This document shows, in pieces, positions 37,736 to 49,199 of a stretch of DNA of 64,000 nt. A program made the position numbers and the translations under genes. The DNA lies in the NCBI GenBank assembly GCA_032173965.1, contig CM063283.1, forward strand, positions 39,987,743 to 40,051,742, written 5' to 3'. Under the pieces are notes generated by a model that was not told where the DNA came from, searched no databases, and worked only from the letters and a program-made list of their open reading frames with translations. Source of the stretch: Sitta carolinensis (lineage: Eukaryota; Chordata; Aves; Passeriformes; Sittidae). Numbering within the stretch: the stretch's first letter is position 1; every line of letters begins with the position of its first letter.

Positions 37736-39127
37736 AACAAGAAGAATTTTAGGTCAAGGTCAGTTTTCCTATATTTGACAATGGTCAGGTTTCTTTCCTA
37801 TATGTCTCAAATATATTGTCAGGAACACAAGCATTGTGTTATATATAACTATTAAAAAGGTGATTTTAGTTTTTGGGTTTTTTTTATTATTATCCAACCA
37901 GCTAAACAAATATTAACCAGCTTTTGGTTATGCCCCTGTTAGAAGACAAGGGTAATTAAATTATATGCAGTAAGGACGCTTACAAGACCAAACTCTTTAA
38001 CTATTGGTTCTGTTCATTCTCATTCCATTTTCTCATTATGCACATGGAACAGTTTTCCATGGCACTCTGCAGTTGCCAAACAAATTCTGAACACAGGTAC
38101 AGTGGCAAAACATTTTTATCCCGATTAAGAATAATTTCCTTAAATCCAGGAAACGTGCTTTCATATTTAAGCTGTGTATTGTACAGGATGACAGAAAAAA
38201 CATTGCAGAATGATTTTTAGCTCCTTGTCATGTACAACAGACATAAATATTTAAAGAGCAAATTACCTGTCTCTTATAAAAACTTAAAGCATTGTTGAAA
38301 ATTACTTTCTATAAATTCTACTATTATGTATAATCCTAAAACCATTAAAACTTTCAGATAATATATTGGAGGCTATAGTTAGACAAAAAGAGATAGAATT
38401 TGTCTCTTATCATACATTTAGCTGAATACCGAATTAGGATAAACCCACAAATAACCCCCAGCAATACAGAGTGCCACTGCAGATTCGTGTTGTATCACAA
38501 AGATGTGGGTTATGTTGTGCATAATAATTACTTGAGGCCTTTTTCTCATCTGGAAATCAGAAACTGAGTATGTCAATGTAGTGGTAGCCCACATGTAGTA
38601 TCAAGCTTTCTGCGATGGATCTTTGTTTCCCTCAGAAAATTTTTTGTCCTGTGGCCCTGAATGTAAATCCAAAAAAACCAAAAAAACAAACAAAAAACCC
38701 CACAAACAACCAAAAATCTCAGATCTTGTGTATTTACTGATTATGTTGCAGAGCTTTTTTCTTCTCAGACTTAGTTAGCAGACTGGGACACTTTGACATG
38801 ATCCTGAGCAAGAAGAAAACATCAGCTGGATCTTAGAAAAAAATCAGTTGCTAGTATGTGAGGCATTGTTCAAAGTGTCCTATTATCCTCCTTTTCTCTT
38901 TTCTTAGCTAAATACATCTCATAGTCGTTATGTGCTTGACTGTAAGTGAGAGGGCAGGACTCTGGTTATGTTAGTAAAAGGGGAATGATGGTCCTATGGC
39001 TGTACAAGGATTGGCAAGAGGAATTGCTGCTATCCTGTATCCTTTTCTTAGGGCTCCCCACTCTGCAAGCTCTTTGACAGATGCCTTGCAGTCACAAGGC
39101 CAAAGCAAACTACCAGTTTCAGGTGAG
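37734..39127. other. AT-rich unique sequence, no gene seen
   Basis: An A/C-rich simple stretch lies at 38672-38712. No repeat family or domain recognised. The overlapping frames from 38971 run into the next LTR. Confidence 0.55.
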
Positions 39128-39390
39128 AGTAATTGTTGCTGTGGTGTACGGAGGGAGCACACAGTAACACACACATACAGGTGTTTAATTATGTCATAGG
39201 TTTGACGTTGGCACAAGGCCAGTGCCCCTATGAGGATATACTGTCTCTGGTATTTGCTGTGAGATGTGACCAAAAACAGAGCAAAACAGTTTCTAATTTA
39301 GAAAGCAAAAGAAAAAGAACTTTATCACTTATAATATGCAAAGAAGACACATACAGAAAAACATGGAAACTTTAAAAAACCACTCTTCCT

Positions 39391-39404
39391 CCCCCCCCCC
39401 CCCC
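39391..39404 (+). repeat. C14 homopolymer
   Basis: Fourteen C within the 3' part of the nested LTR. Confidence 0.95.
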
Positions 39405-40186
39405 AGTTCTCAACACAACAAAACAAACTGAAAATTCCCCATCACGTTACCACCTTTTAGACAATTAATCCTTAATCTATCACCACCCTTTCGATAATCA
39501 GAACTCAGTCCATCAAGGAGAGATAGGAGTCTTCCTTACACCACATCGTGGTCTCTTCCTTCATGTCCAGTGCTCTCACCACTGTGCATGGACCAGAACT
39601 GCTTCTAGGGTTTTTCTTTTTCAAGGATGCTTTGGTTAGTTCCAAGAAACGACAGCTTCTCAAATTTTGGGACACTAGTCCCCCCCAATATTACCCCCTG
39701 GGGCCGAGGGGCCTTGAGAACAGAGCTCTTCCTCTCATCTCTGTTCACACTACTGTCCACTCTTGGCTCCAAGCCAATGCCTCTCCCCAAATGCAGTCTC
39801 TGTGTTACAGAAAAGAAATGAGTCCATCCATGGCTATAAGAACAGTCCAGCCAAAGGCCACTCCATCATCTCCTCCCACCTAGGATTCTTTTCAGCATTC
39901 TCTGACAATCTTCCACTTGCACAAATTTTCATCATCTTTGCTTAATTCTCTCTATCTTTCTTCTTCAAATTCAGGAGGATTAGCATTTATAAAGTTTCTA
40001 TCATCTAGAAAAGGGTTAAAATCTTGGGCTTTGTTTCTTCAGAACTCTCACGGTATCTTTGCTGCTGGGTACTCTTCTCGCGCCACCCCCCCCCCATACT
40101 CCTTCGGCCGTGCTGCCCAGCTGCCGATATCAAATTTCAAGGTGACACAGATCACAGACACGGTCTCTCAGTCTCTCTCTCTCTCT

Positions 40187-40188
<2 letters not shown>

Positions 40189-40224
<36 letters not shown>
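40189..40224 (+). repeat. G36 homopolymer after (CT)n
   Basis: Thirty-six consecutive G, preceded by a CT repeat (40172-40186) and followed by A and G5. On the LTR sense strand this is C36 in the presumed leader. Such a tract can form G-quadruplex structures and its length is unreliable in sequencing. It also produces artefact frames rich in glycine or proline. Confidence 0.95.
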
Positions 40225-40225
<1 letters not shown>

Positions 40226-40444
40226 GGGGGAAAAGAAGGCTGTCTGATGCCTCTCAAGGTTCTTGTACTTTTTCCACCCTTGCATCTTGTAGGATTTTCC
40301 TCTCCCCCTCTGTACCCAAGGTTCCAGCCTACCTCGCCCAGGCCGCATGGCTTCCCCTTCCCCGCCCAGCCAGCCGCTGGGCAGGGGAGATCCCTCCGTC
40401 CTCAGGGACCGGAACCAAGAGAGAGCTTTCCGGGAGCCCTCTGC

Positions 40445-40529
40445 TTTTAACCCCTTGTGTTCTCAGAGGCGGATCCTTGTCCTCAGTGGCCACACCAGGT
40501 GCCAGTCTTTAAACCTGAGCACTCATTGG
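40445..40529 (-). promoter_or_regulatory. Predicted promoter of the nested LTR
   Basis: Minus-strand CCAAT (plus 40525-40529) in AAACCAATGAG and TTAAAA (40445-40450) in GGGGTTAAAAGCAG, 74 bases apart, followed by GC-rich sequence. Typical spacing is somewhat shorter for a CCAAT-TATA pair, so this is a suggestion only. Confidence 0.4.
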
Positions 40530-40818
40530 TTTGACCACTGAAGTCTGAAAAAACTCATTTTTTCAAACTACGACAAATTACTAAAAAAGAGAGTAAGTTT
40601 ATTGTTGACTTTGTATATATAGAATTTTGGAGAGTGATCAGAGATTAGATAGAGAAGTTACCACCTCTCCAATTCTACTAGTTAAATAAAACGTCTTTCA
40701 AGAAATATCTTTCACAAAAGAATGTAAATACAGACTTTGTTTATCTGACAATTCATAAGAACTAACTCTATTTTACAAAAACAAATCAAAAAACTTATTT
40801 TCAAAAACAACAAGTAAT

Positions 40819-41984
40819 ATTACTTTTTCATATGGCAAAATTATGTAATGTATGTAATCTTTTTAGGTGAGTCAGGGTTGAGCTATTTAACTCTGAAGGC
40901 ATTCCTTTCTTCTGCTTCATTTATCGTTGCTGGGCTTGTGAGTTTGGAAAGTGATGGACTTCAAGCCCCATGAACCACTGCATCGACTGAATATGATTCC
41001 CATATGCTTGCTTCCAACAGGTAGGAAAGAGGTGTATAGACTCAATAACTTCAAAACAAGTTTCTCAGCATGTGCATGGAATACTTCTGAGATCATAAAT
41101 ATGACATCTTGCTGTTTTGAGGAAACAAAAGCACATACAGTAAGTTGAAGACTGCAAAGTAGGATAATGTAATGTGAGTTTGTATCATGTTCTCCCCCTA
41201 AACAAGGAGGTCCTTTCAACCCCCTATTTTCATTATATGTTTTTATCTCCATTATGATGATACATGATCCAAACCCTTCTGCAAGAATACTTGCTATCTT
41301 CTTTGGCATTTTTGCACAATATCACTTTCTTGTATTAGAATCCCAATCTTGTTCTGTTTTTACACATCATAACCCTCCACCTGGATGTCTTCTGTTTCCA
41401 ACGTTCCTTTATGGCATTCCCTTATTTGAAAGAGCAGATCCCAGTATTGCCTGTTGTGATTAGGTAGCAGAGATAATTGTGGGAACCACACCACAAAACA
41501 GCAGCATGGAACAATTTTTCATTAGTCTAAAGTGTTGTATACAAAAATGATAAAGGCTTTTATTTAAGAGATGTAGTACTGAAGTTCATCTAGAAGCTCT
41601 TCTATCCTTTCCCCTCCCCACCTCCACTCAATGTATGACAAAGCAAGATTGGGAAAGCTTCTAATTTATATTTTTTAAAGTTTAACTTATTTTCATTATG
41701 GTCCTTAACACTTCAAAGGAGTGTTCATATAGGAAGTTCTAAAAACATGCACAGTATGGGAAGTGAAAGAATTTGTAAGGCTTTACTACATTAATCTAGC
41801 TGGAAATTACTGAAAGTAAATAAATAAACATATGCCACATCTGGCTTTTCAAATCATACTGTACACCTGCAGATTGCACAGATGATCTCTCTTCATATTC
41901 TGGCGGTCATATTTAATTCAATATACTTTGTGTAGACTGGATAGTATGTCAACACACGTTTCACTCTTCTAGTCAAACCGGATG
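40819..41984. other. AT-rich unique sequence, no gene seen
   Basis: A 130-codon minus frame (40917-41309) has no recognisable domain and overlaps plus frames. No repeat family recognised. Confidence 0.5.
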
Positions 41985-42140
41985 TCAAAATAGAACAGGT
42001 GACTGTAATTTGGTCAGAATACCTGCCGTTGAGGATGTCGACAGCTTGTCCCATTTAGTGCCATCAGCAAACTTACTTTGTGTTCCTTCAAGTTCTGGAT
42101 CCAAGTGTAACGACTTAATTAAGATGCTGAAGAAGTTACA
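41985..42140 (-). mobile_element. CR1 fragment, piece 1 of 3
   Basis: AGCTTGTCCCATTTAGTGCC then ATCAGCAAACTTACTTTGTG is the reverse complement of CR1 reverse-transcriptase ORF. The match continues to about GATGCTGAAGAAG (42123-42135), then stops. Confidence 0.7.
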
Positions 42141-43049
42141 ACCCAAGCCACGAGGTGACAACCCAGATTTTTGTTGGTAGATCCCTTGGGGTGGATTAGA
42201 GTGAAACAACAGTGAAAGATCTGTGTCTATATATATCTATATCTATCTATATATACCTATAATATATATAAATATATGTATGCATGTATATGTGTAGCGT
42301 TTATTTTAGGACAATTTGTCTGCAAAGGGGAACAGGTGTGTAAACATTTTCATTGTTATTATCTACAGTAATATAGATATAGAAAGGCATGTAGATATTT
42401 TAGTTGTTATTGTGTCTAGTAATATGAAAGCATAAAATATAACTCAAAAAAATGTATAAGGGAAAGAAAGAAGGAAAGGATAAGAAGGCCTCTTGATTTG
42501 GTTGTTGCAATTTGAATGTCTGTTGGTCCAGTCTTGTAGAAGTGGTGGTTGCAGATGGGTGAGTATTTAACACCTTCTAGGATGATACAGCTGCCTATTA
42601 CATAAGTGAAGTTGAGTCAGTTATGGCTCATTATGGCCCAGCAGCTGATATGGTTTCGGGCTTTGTGTAAATGACCCCGTATTTCCCTCCTCCCCCCACA
42701 CACAAAAGAGAATTATCACAGCTGAATTCATTTGAGTAAGGACAAAGAGACAGTACTTGCCTTAAAGGGTTTGTTTCTTTCTCTATCTTGTTCAACACCC
42801 ATCTCTAGCTTGTTTGAGCCATTAACATTCTGGTCACTCTTCCAGTATCTCTTGATTGGACAATAGTATCCCTTTTATCTTATCTCATGTTCCTTTCACA
42901 GTCCAAATTCCAGTTAGTGAGCATATGGGGAGGAGACGGCTTCGGTGGTTGCACATGGACAGCTATTTCTTTGCAATTTTTTGCAGTGGACAAAATCCAA
43001 TGATTTTAGCAATGTTTAAGCCACAAATCATTTCAGTCTCAAACAGAAG
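42141..43049. other. 0.9-kb block between CR1 pieces, unknown
   Basis: Separates two CR1 pieces that would be adjacent in an intact element. Contains an AT microsatellite (42226-42296) and no LTR ends or domains that I recognise. It may be an inserted element, or the CR1 pieces may be two separate insertions. Confidence 0.4.
42226..42296 (+). repeat. TA/TATC-rich microsatellite
   Basis: Irregular TATATATC, TATCTA and ATATGTATG units. Confidence 0.85.
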
Positions 43050-43185
43050 AAAATCGAGCCTAGAGGTGGAGCCCTGAGGAACCCCACTAGTGACAGGCCA
43101 CCAGTCTGATGCTGCTGGAAAATTTATTTTTAATTTTTTTTTAATTTAATTTTATTTTTTTTTATTTAACTTTAGTCAGGCGTTT
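43050..43185 (-). mobile_element. CR1 fragment, piece 2 of 3, plus T-rich stretch
   Basis: GAGCCCTGAGGAACCCCACT-type motif (43069-43088), then ACAGGCCACCAGTCTGATG, is the next CR1 block after piece 1. From about 43120 it becomes a T/A-rich stretch of uncertain origin up to the LTR start. Confidence 0.75.
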
Positions 43186-43701
43186 TGTTCACCTTTGCCC
43201 AGGGGGTAAGGAATTGAAGTTTACTTTCAGTGAATTGTTTCACCTCTCAAGGCCTGATGAGCTTAACAACTCAGCTAGGAGCAGGACAGAAGATAGACAA
43301 AAGATGATGACCATTAATGAACATCAACTCCAATCACCCCTGGCATGGTCAGAGACTCCTGGTCCAGGAAAATATAATGAAGAGAACAGAAGAATAAGAA
43401 CTTAATTAACATCAAAGGTGAAGGGATCAATAACAAATAGGAAACCAAATTTACTAAGAACTCTGTAACTTGGAACCAATGAACATTGAATCAACAAATT
43501 TCTCTGGATTTTCACTGTATAAGTAATTGAAATACCTAGTAAAGGCTGTGTGTGATGGAATGTTTTTCTCTGCACAATCTAGGCAATGTGAAATGATTTC
43601 TGTTGCACATCCTGGCTAGAACAATGTCCTGTAATGTCTTAATTCTCTAACACTAAAAAACCTTGTTGGAGAGTTTTTGTGTTCCTGCAGTTTCAGTGAC
43701 A
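43186..43701 (+). mobile_element. Solo LTR inserted in CR1
   Basis: 516 bp from TGTTCACCTTTGCCCAG to TTTCAGTGACA. Carries CCAAT (43476-43480), TATAAG (43518-43523), a GCACATCCTGGCTAGAACAA block where related passerine LTRs have a GGCTGGAATAAAG-like poly-A signal (here decayed), and a GGAGAGTTTTTGTGTTCCTGC 3' end (21-base stretch, 43669-43689). CR1 sequence resumes straight after it. No exact target duplication found, so the left end is approximate. Family assigned from memory of passerine LTRs, not by search. Confidence 0.75.
43476..43523 (+). promoter_or_regulatory. LTR CCAAT and TATA boxes
   Basis: CCAAT at 43476 and TATAAG at 43518, 42 bases apart, standard spacing for a retroviral U3 promoter. 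Confidence 0.55.
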
Positions 43702-43960
43702 ATGACACCCTGTTCATTATAAGTCTGTGCCTATTGTGTGAGCTGGTTGCTCACCCATCGGGTGATAAGGTTATAATCTGTGTGCTGGATATTTTGTCCA
43801 GAAGGATACTGTGAGAGATAGTATCATAAGCTTTGCTGAAGTCCAAAAAGGAATAAATATGTCCCAAAGGGCAGTCACCTTGAAACAGCAATTTCAACTT
43901 GGAAACATTTTGATTCATTGGTCCATTTATATCCTGTACAAACTACTCTTTGCTATTTGA
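43702..43960 (-). mobile_element. CR1 fragment, piece 3 of 3
   Basis: GCTGGTTGCTCACCCATCGGG, GGATATTTTGTCCAGAAGGA, TACTGTGAGAGATAGTATCA and GCTTTGCTGAAGTCCAAAAA (as successive blocks) follow the reverse complement of CR1 ORF2 in the right order after piece 2. Confidence 0.85.
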
Positions 43961-44719
43961 AAATATATTTTTGTTCTTTATGACTCTTCTAAGTATGAAA
44001 ATTTCACCATGGTGCAGCACATTAACAACATGAAATGTTTAAAGTAAATGTTAACAATTTATTTCTGCAAAAAAAGCTGTTCCTTCATGCATATATTATA
44101 CATGGTAGGTTTGAGAATGAGGGAAGGAAGGCACTGATATTGCCAATGCAAAGATAGTTCCTATTTTCATGTGAATTTTGAAAAATACAATCTAATCCAT
44201 CTATTTAGTTCACTTTTCTGAATATAGACATTTACAGCTCTATGTCAGGAAGAGAAGTGGCCATTCAGACATCAATTTTACTCAGTTTCTGTTCTTTTCA
44301 GATGTAGGATGATAGTGGATCATAAGAATCTCTATTCTATCCAAGGCAAGGCAAGGGAAATTTATTTTTATCTCAGAGTCTGACACTGTTAGAGTGCTTC
44401 AAGAATCTGTGCTGAATGCAATGGTCCTGTATATATCAGTGCAATAAAGAGGAGAGGTGATGGTAGTAAACTGGACAAGGCTGAGTGACAAATTTATGGA
44501 ATTCCTGTAGTTAAATGCAAAATCATAAATAAAGGAAAAATCTTCATGTCAGATTTAACAGTCTTGGATTCTGAATGACAATATGTAGAAGGTGCTGGCA
44601 TTATTTTAGATAATTAATGAAAATAGCTTATCTGAAGTAACTAGAGATCTAGGGGAAAAAACAAAACAAAACAAGAAAAAAAGGACATCCCCAATTCATG
44701 TCTTTCAAAACACAAGAAC
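43961..44719. other. AT-rich sequence, nothing recognised
   Basis: No open frame of note. May include decayed CR1 next to the fragment at 44720 but I could not align it. Confidence 0.4.
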
Positions 44720-45090
44720 ACAAACAGAAACCATGTCACTCCTCAAGTCTCCTTTTGGCTTGCATGTTGAATATTATGTGCAGTCCTGGTCAAAGTCTTG
44801 AAAAGGCTGAAGTAGAACAGGAAAAAAAAAATATAGAAGACCACAAAGACCATTGTTCTTGAACGTCTTCCATACTGGAAATGACTAAGTGAACAAACTT
44901 AAAATCAAACAAAAAAGGGTATTTTTTTTTCACGTAAGAGATGTTTAAACTCTGTGGTTCTTTGTTGCAGAATCTTGAGTATGGTGAAAGTTTACAGTGG
45001 TTTAAGAAAGGAGCCAGACAGATTAGTGAAAGAAAAATCCAAAGACAGCTTATCTGGCTCATGAGGTTGCTGATGTGTAAATTTTTGTAG
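44720..45090 (+). mobile_element. Old CR1-like fragment
   Basis: GAATATTATGTGCAGTCCTGG resembles the CR1 sense-strand block GAATACTGTGTCCAGTTCTGG. Further on, TTGTTGCAGAATCTTGAG, then GTTTACAGTGGTTTAAGAAAGG and AGACAGATTAGTGAAAG, resemble the sense 3' block of an old CR1 subfamily. Heavily diverged, with a middle part I cannot align. Confidence 0.5.
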
Positions 45091-45505
45091 TCTAAGGAAG
45101 AGCTGTCCTTCACATTTTAAAATGGAATTTGTGAGTTATCTTTAGAGACAGGTATGACTAGCATGGATCTTTAGCCTCCTCCACTCTGTCCATTCTCCAA
45201 TGATTATAAAAAAAAGGTGGAATTTTATCTATGTTATTATTTTTGTTCTTATATTTCTAATATTTTTTTTCTCTTGTCTACCCTACAGTTTCTCCTGGAG
45301 AGCTTTTGGTTTACTTTATTTTTAAAACAAAGTGGTTAAGTTTAGGTTGAAATCTCAAAAAACAGTTGTAATGAGAAGGTTAAAATTAAAGAACAATGAG
45401 ATGAAAGAATTTTAATATTAAGAAGTAGATGCAAGTTTATAGAACAAGGTATTAATTCAGTATTGTTAGATACTTAGCTAAGAATTGCAGGATAATTTTA
45501 TATTG

Positions 45506-45565
45506 AAAAAAATTATTTGAAATTATTTGAATTTCAAATTATTTGAATATAACCTATTATTTGAA
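45506..45565 (+). repeat. TTATTTGAA short repeat cluster
   Basis: TTATTTGAA recurs four times in 60 bp, with an internal GAAATTATTTGAATTTC near-palindrome. Confidence 0.75.
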
Positions 45566-46377
45566 GGTTATACTTAGTTATGAGAATCCAGATGGTATTG
45601 TTGAGGTGTTGGTTTTAGTCATCACAAACTGTCCAACGAATGACTTAGTTTCACTTGTAACACAATAAGCTATTCTATCATCAAATCAGTTCTTATTAGC
45701 TGCATCAAAATAAGCAAGACTTGTTAACTATTATGTCCAGGGAGGACATGAATAAATGAACACCTGAAGTTTCTGAAAATAGTATCACTGCACAGATTGA
45801 ATGAAACAAGAGTAACACACTTCAAAATTGAACTGTAATAAAAAATGAATAAAAAGACATCACCCCATAGTGCAGATTTCCTAACCAGGGTAATAATTGT
45901 TTAAACACATAAGTTAATAGAAATATCAAGAAAAAGTCATTAATAATAGATGTTTCTTAAGAGAGTGCTTACTGGTAGAGGAAAATATCAAATATCTGCT
46001 GCTCTTTAAGTAAAAATTTGACATTTATGAATCATTACTTTTTGTTTTCTTTGTAATCCTACATATATCGTAGTAAAGCAAATTATACAGATTCTTTAAA
46101 ATAGTATATTAGGATGCTATGAGGCTATTAAAATGGTAACTCACCAGCTATGCAATTTTGTTTTCCCTTTCCTACAGAACCTTTCCCTAAATTGATTATA
46201 TATGGTAATTATAATTACAATAGTCTTGTGAAATTGATGGTCACTCCTGCCTTTAATATCTCTGAAATACTTACATATGCATGTATGCATATATTCTGCT
46301 GCTGAATCATGGCAGACCCAGGATTGTATGTATTTAGAAGACATTAAATACTCCTAGTTTATTTATTTGAAGCAAAG

Positions 46378-46491
46378 TATAAAAGGAATGAATTAAACTT
46401 CAGTGAACCTGATTGTATAGTTTGAACTGACTAATATAAAAGGAATGAATTAAACCACAGTGAATCTGATTGTGTTGTTTGAACTGACTTC
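46378..46491 (+). repeat. 57-bp tandem duplication
   Basis: Two adjacent copies, each starting TATAAAAGGAATGAATTAAAC and containing CAGTGAA(C/T)CTGATTGT and TTTGAACTGACT. Starts at 46378 and 46435. Copies differ at several positions, so the event is not recent. Confidence 0.9.
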
Positions 46492-49199
46492 AGTAAAGTT
46501 TTGATCAGTTTTTCACATTAGGTATCTAGAGTAGGTTTTGGTGATTATCTTTAGACAATAGCCCTGAAAAATGCCCATATTAATAGTATAATTTTTTTCA
46601 GATTATGAATAAATAGAATATAAATTCTTTATGAAGAATGTAAAAATTTCTTGTGAAAATATCAATTCCACTATAAAAATAAATTATATACAAAATAGCT
46701 TGGGAAAAAAAAAATAGTGTTGTCCTTGGAGTATCAGAAACACTGTAGTTCAGAGCTGGCAAACAAAATGAATGATTGAGGCTTATGAAAATCAGCTATG
46801 TCTGTCTAAAGGCCATCTCGGAAAATATTGTAGCCTATATGGTCCCAAAAAGAAAATATTTGTTAACAAAGCATCTAATCACTGACAACACTGCAAAATT
46901 CAGTGTTGAGAGGCTGAAAATGTTCTTAATACCTTTGAGGTATATTCACACAGCACTGGAAGGCTTTATTCAAAGGAAATAGGAGAAAAAAATTTTAGTA
47001 CTTTCTTAAGGTATATCAGATTTGTTTTTCTCCATATATTTAGTATAATTTTTATGATAAAATATCTAGCTTGTGTGTCTGAAGAGAGGGTTTTACAATG
47101 TCCTGTCTGTCTTTGGTATCAGCAGCATTTTGTCCTTCTATTGACCCTCTTTCTACATGTGTCTGTCACAGTTGCTCGTATTACACAACCAGAGTAACTT
47201 TGCATATAAAGCACAGCTCTCCCTGCTTCCTTAGTAGTTTCAACTTACTAAGAAACTGCTATATCTGAAAATAGTGTAGAAGTTGCTGAAGTATTTTTTT
47301 TTTTCTCCTTGAAGGTTTTTTTAAGATTATCCAAATTCAGGCACTACTATTTTGTGTTTTTACAAATGCATGTTCTTGGAGGACTTGGTAATGTAAACTT
47401 TCATTAACAGCACAAAATAAATTATGAAATATGAAATAAAGTTTATCATCTCATATAAAAGGTGTAAAAACTGTTCCTCTAAGTGAATAAAATCAGAGTA
47501 TGTGTTTATTATTGCTCAAGACTCTGTTGTCTTCTGGCTGACATATGGGTACCTTCCAGTTCTCTTAATTTTCAATGCTGGTGGGACATAGTCACTGAAG
47601 GTGACATGTGGCATGTGTCACAATTATACCTTTGAGATCCAACAGATGTTCCAGTAACTGTCTTTCATATCTTTAAAGTTTATTCCTTAATTCTTCAGTT
47701 TAATTTTGAAGGAAACTTATAAATATGCTTAGGCATCTAATGCCCACTGCTATCACAGAATCTGAGTGCCTAAACGCCCTCAGAAATTTGGCCTAATTCA
47801 GTGTTCTAGATGTACACAGACTTGGATTCCATCGAGTAATTTATCTACTTTAGAGGTTTATGAAAAAGGAGAAATGACACTTCACTTCAAGAGGGTTATT
47901 AATTTATCTGCACAGTACTGAAGACAGTCAGAAGTAGCAAAATATCACAACTAGACTCAGACATTTAAATTCCCATAAAATCAACAATGAATAGGAAGAA
48001 AATGCTTTAACAGACCAAGTATTACTCTAGTGCCCTGATAGAACCACCTCCAAATTCTGCTGTTCTCTGTTTTCTCCACAGTTGTCTGGGAACATGCATA
48101 GGATCACTGAGAAATCCGTTCCCTCCTCTAAAATATTAAAATTTTGTCAGTGAAAAATTAGTACCTCTTGTCCTGGTATAAAGAGTTTTTAACCAAAACA
48201 TTGCCTTTCAAAATTTTTTTTTTGTATTAGTATTTTTACAGCTAAATTAAAAACCTGTGAAATTTTTAGGATAATGATAAACTGCTGCAGTAAGAAAGAG
48301 TAATCTGTGAATAGAAAGCTCAGCTTGTTTATAAGCAAGTGCTGTATAATCACATATTTTAAGAAAAATATGATGCAAAAAGATGAGCACAGCAGCTGAA
48401 CAGTGAGCACTGCTGAAGCTGGATGTTAAGACCAAAGAATGGCATATGCGACACAGGAGAATTTTGGGACCTAGAGGCAAGGTCAAATTGTCTATAATGT
48501 CTCTAACCATAAGAAGTTCTCAGCTTGCAGCCTCCAAGCAGTGAAATCTTCTGTGTAATATTTCTTACCAGCTCCCATATTTCCTGTTTTGACTGTAAGA
48601 TAACCTCTGGTTATTGTGGAATGTTGGTTTGAGATGAGCACTGTCAACAATATGCCCTGTCTGTAAGCATCTGTGTCATTTGCCTCAATTCAGTATAAAT
48701 TGTTCTCTTCAGGCTCTTAATTCAAACTCTTCTGTTGATTCTCATATAATATGCAGACTGTTTTATTGGGGAAGAAAAAAAAAGAGTATCAAGCTTAGCA
48801 AAACAGAGCATATCTAATCAAGTGCCAGTTTTGCAGGTATAAAAGGAGGTGGTGTTCCTTAATTGATGCATAATTTGCATAATTCAATTGATGAATTTTT
48901 CTGGATTTCAGTGGATGTTGCATTTTCTATTACTATTTTGACTCTTGGTCTATTTTAAATATAATGATTAGTTTGAAAGGATATAATGAAAACAAAACAA
49001 AAAAAGAAAACAACTCCAAACCACAGAGAACTAGAAATATTTGTGCAAGTGAAATATGTGAGTATTATTTTAAACCTAAGAAACTGGCCAGTGAGGTCAA
49101 CTACTTGTAACAGAACTTGGTCCTGTCCCTTCTCAGACTGTTTCAAAATGTTGTTTCTTCACATAAATAGCTGATAAAATTGTTTTGTCATTTAACACT

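Larger units (their letters stand above)
39192..40575 (-). mobile_element. Nested long LTR, 1384 bp
   Basis: Lies inside the short LTR, flanked by the 5-bp direct repeat aatta (39187-39191 and 40576-40580). On the minus strand it runs from TGTCGTAG to CTATGACA, near-perfect 8-bp inverted ends. A CCAAT box and a TTAAAA TATA-like site lie within 130 bp of its 5' end, followed by a GC-rich leader and then a long AT-richer part. No retroviral protein motif and no second LTR copy is seen inside. It is either a solo LTR with very short U3, or a non-autonomous element. A 5-bp duplication points to ERVL-like or alpha-like integrases; family not identified. Confidence 0.8.
39134..40812 (-). mobile_element. 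Short-family LTR, copy 3, split by a nested LTR
   Basis: The outer element is 39134-39191 plus 40576-40812 (295 bp without the insert). The left piece (TGTTGCTGTGGTG ... ACAGGTGTTTAATTA) matches the 3' end of the LTR at 23066 in reverse. The right piece (TTTATTGTTGAC ... TATATATA ... CTTATTTTCAAAAACAACA) matches its U3. Outer flanks agtaat (39128-39133 and 40813-40818) are an exact 6-bp target duplication, proving both pieces belong to one insertion. Gene content: none. Confidence 0.9.
45091..49199. other. AT-rich unique sequence, no gene seen
   Basis: Only isolated frames under 90 codons without domains (46141-46344, 46776-46982, 48189-48510). Contains two small local repeats listed separately. 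Confidence 0.5.

Noticed and set aside
39917..40512. 162- and 177-codon overlapping frames
   Set aside because: Both cross the G36 tract and read it as polyglycine; they lie antisense in the nested LTR.
42226..42296. Possible origin or CRISPR-like repeat array
   Set aside because: It is an irregular AT microsatellite with no spacers or regular unit.
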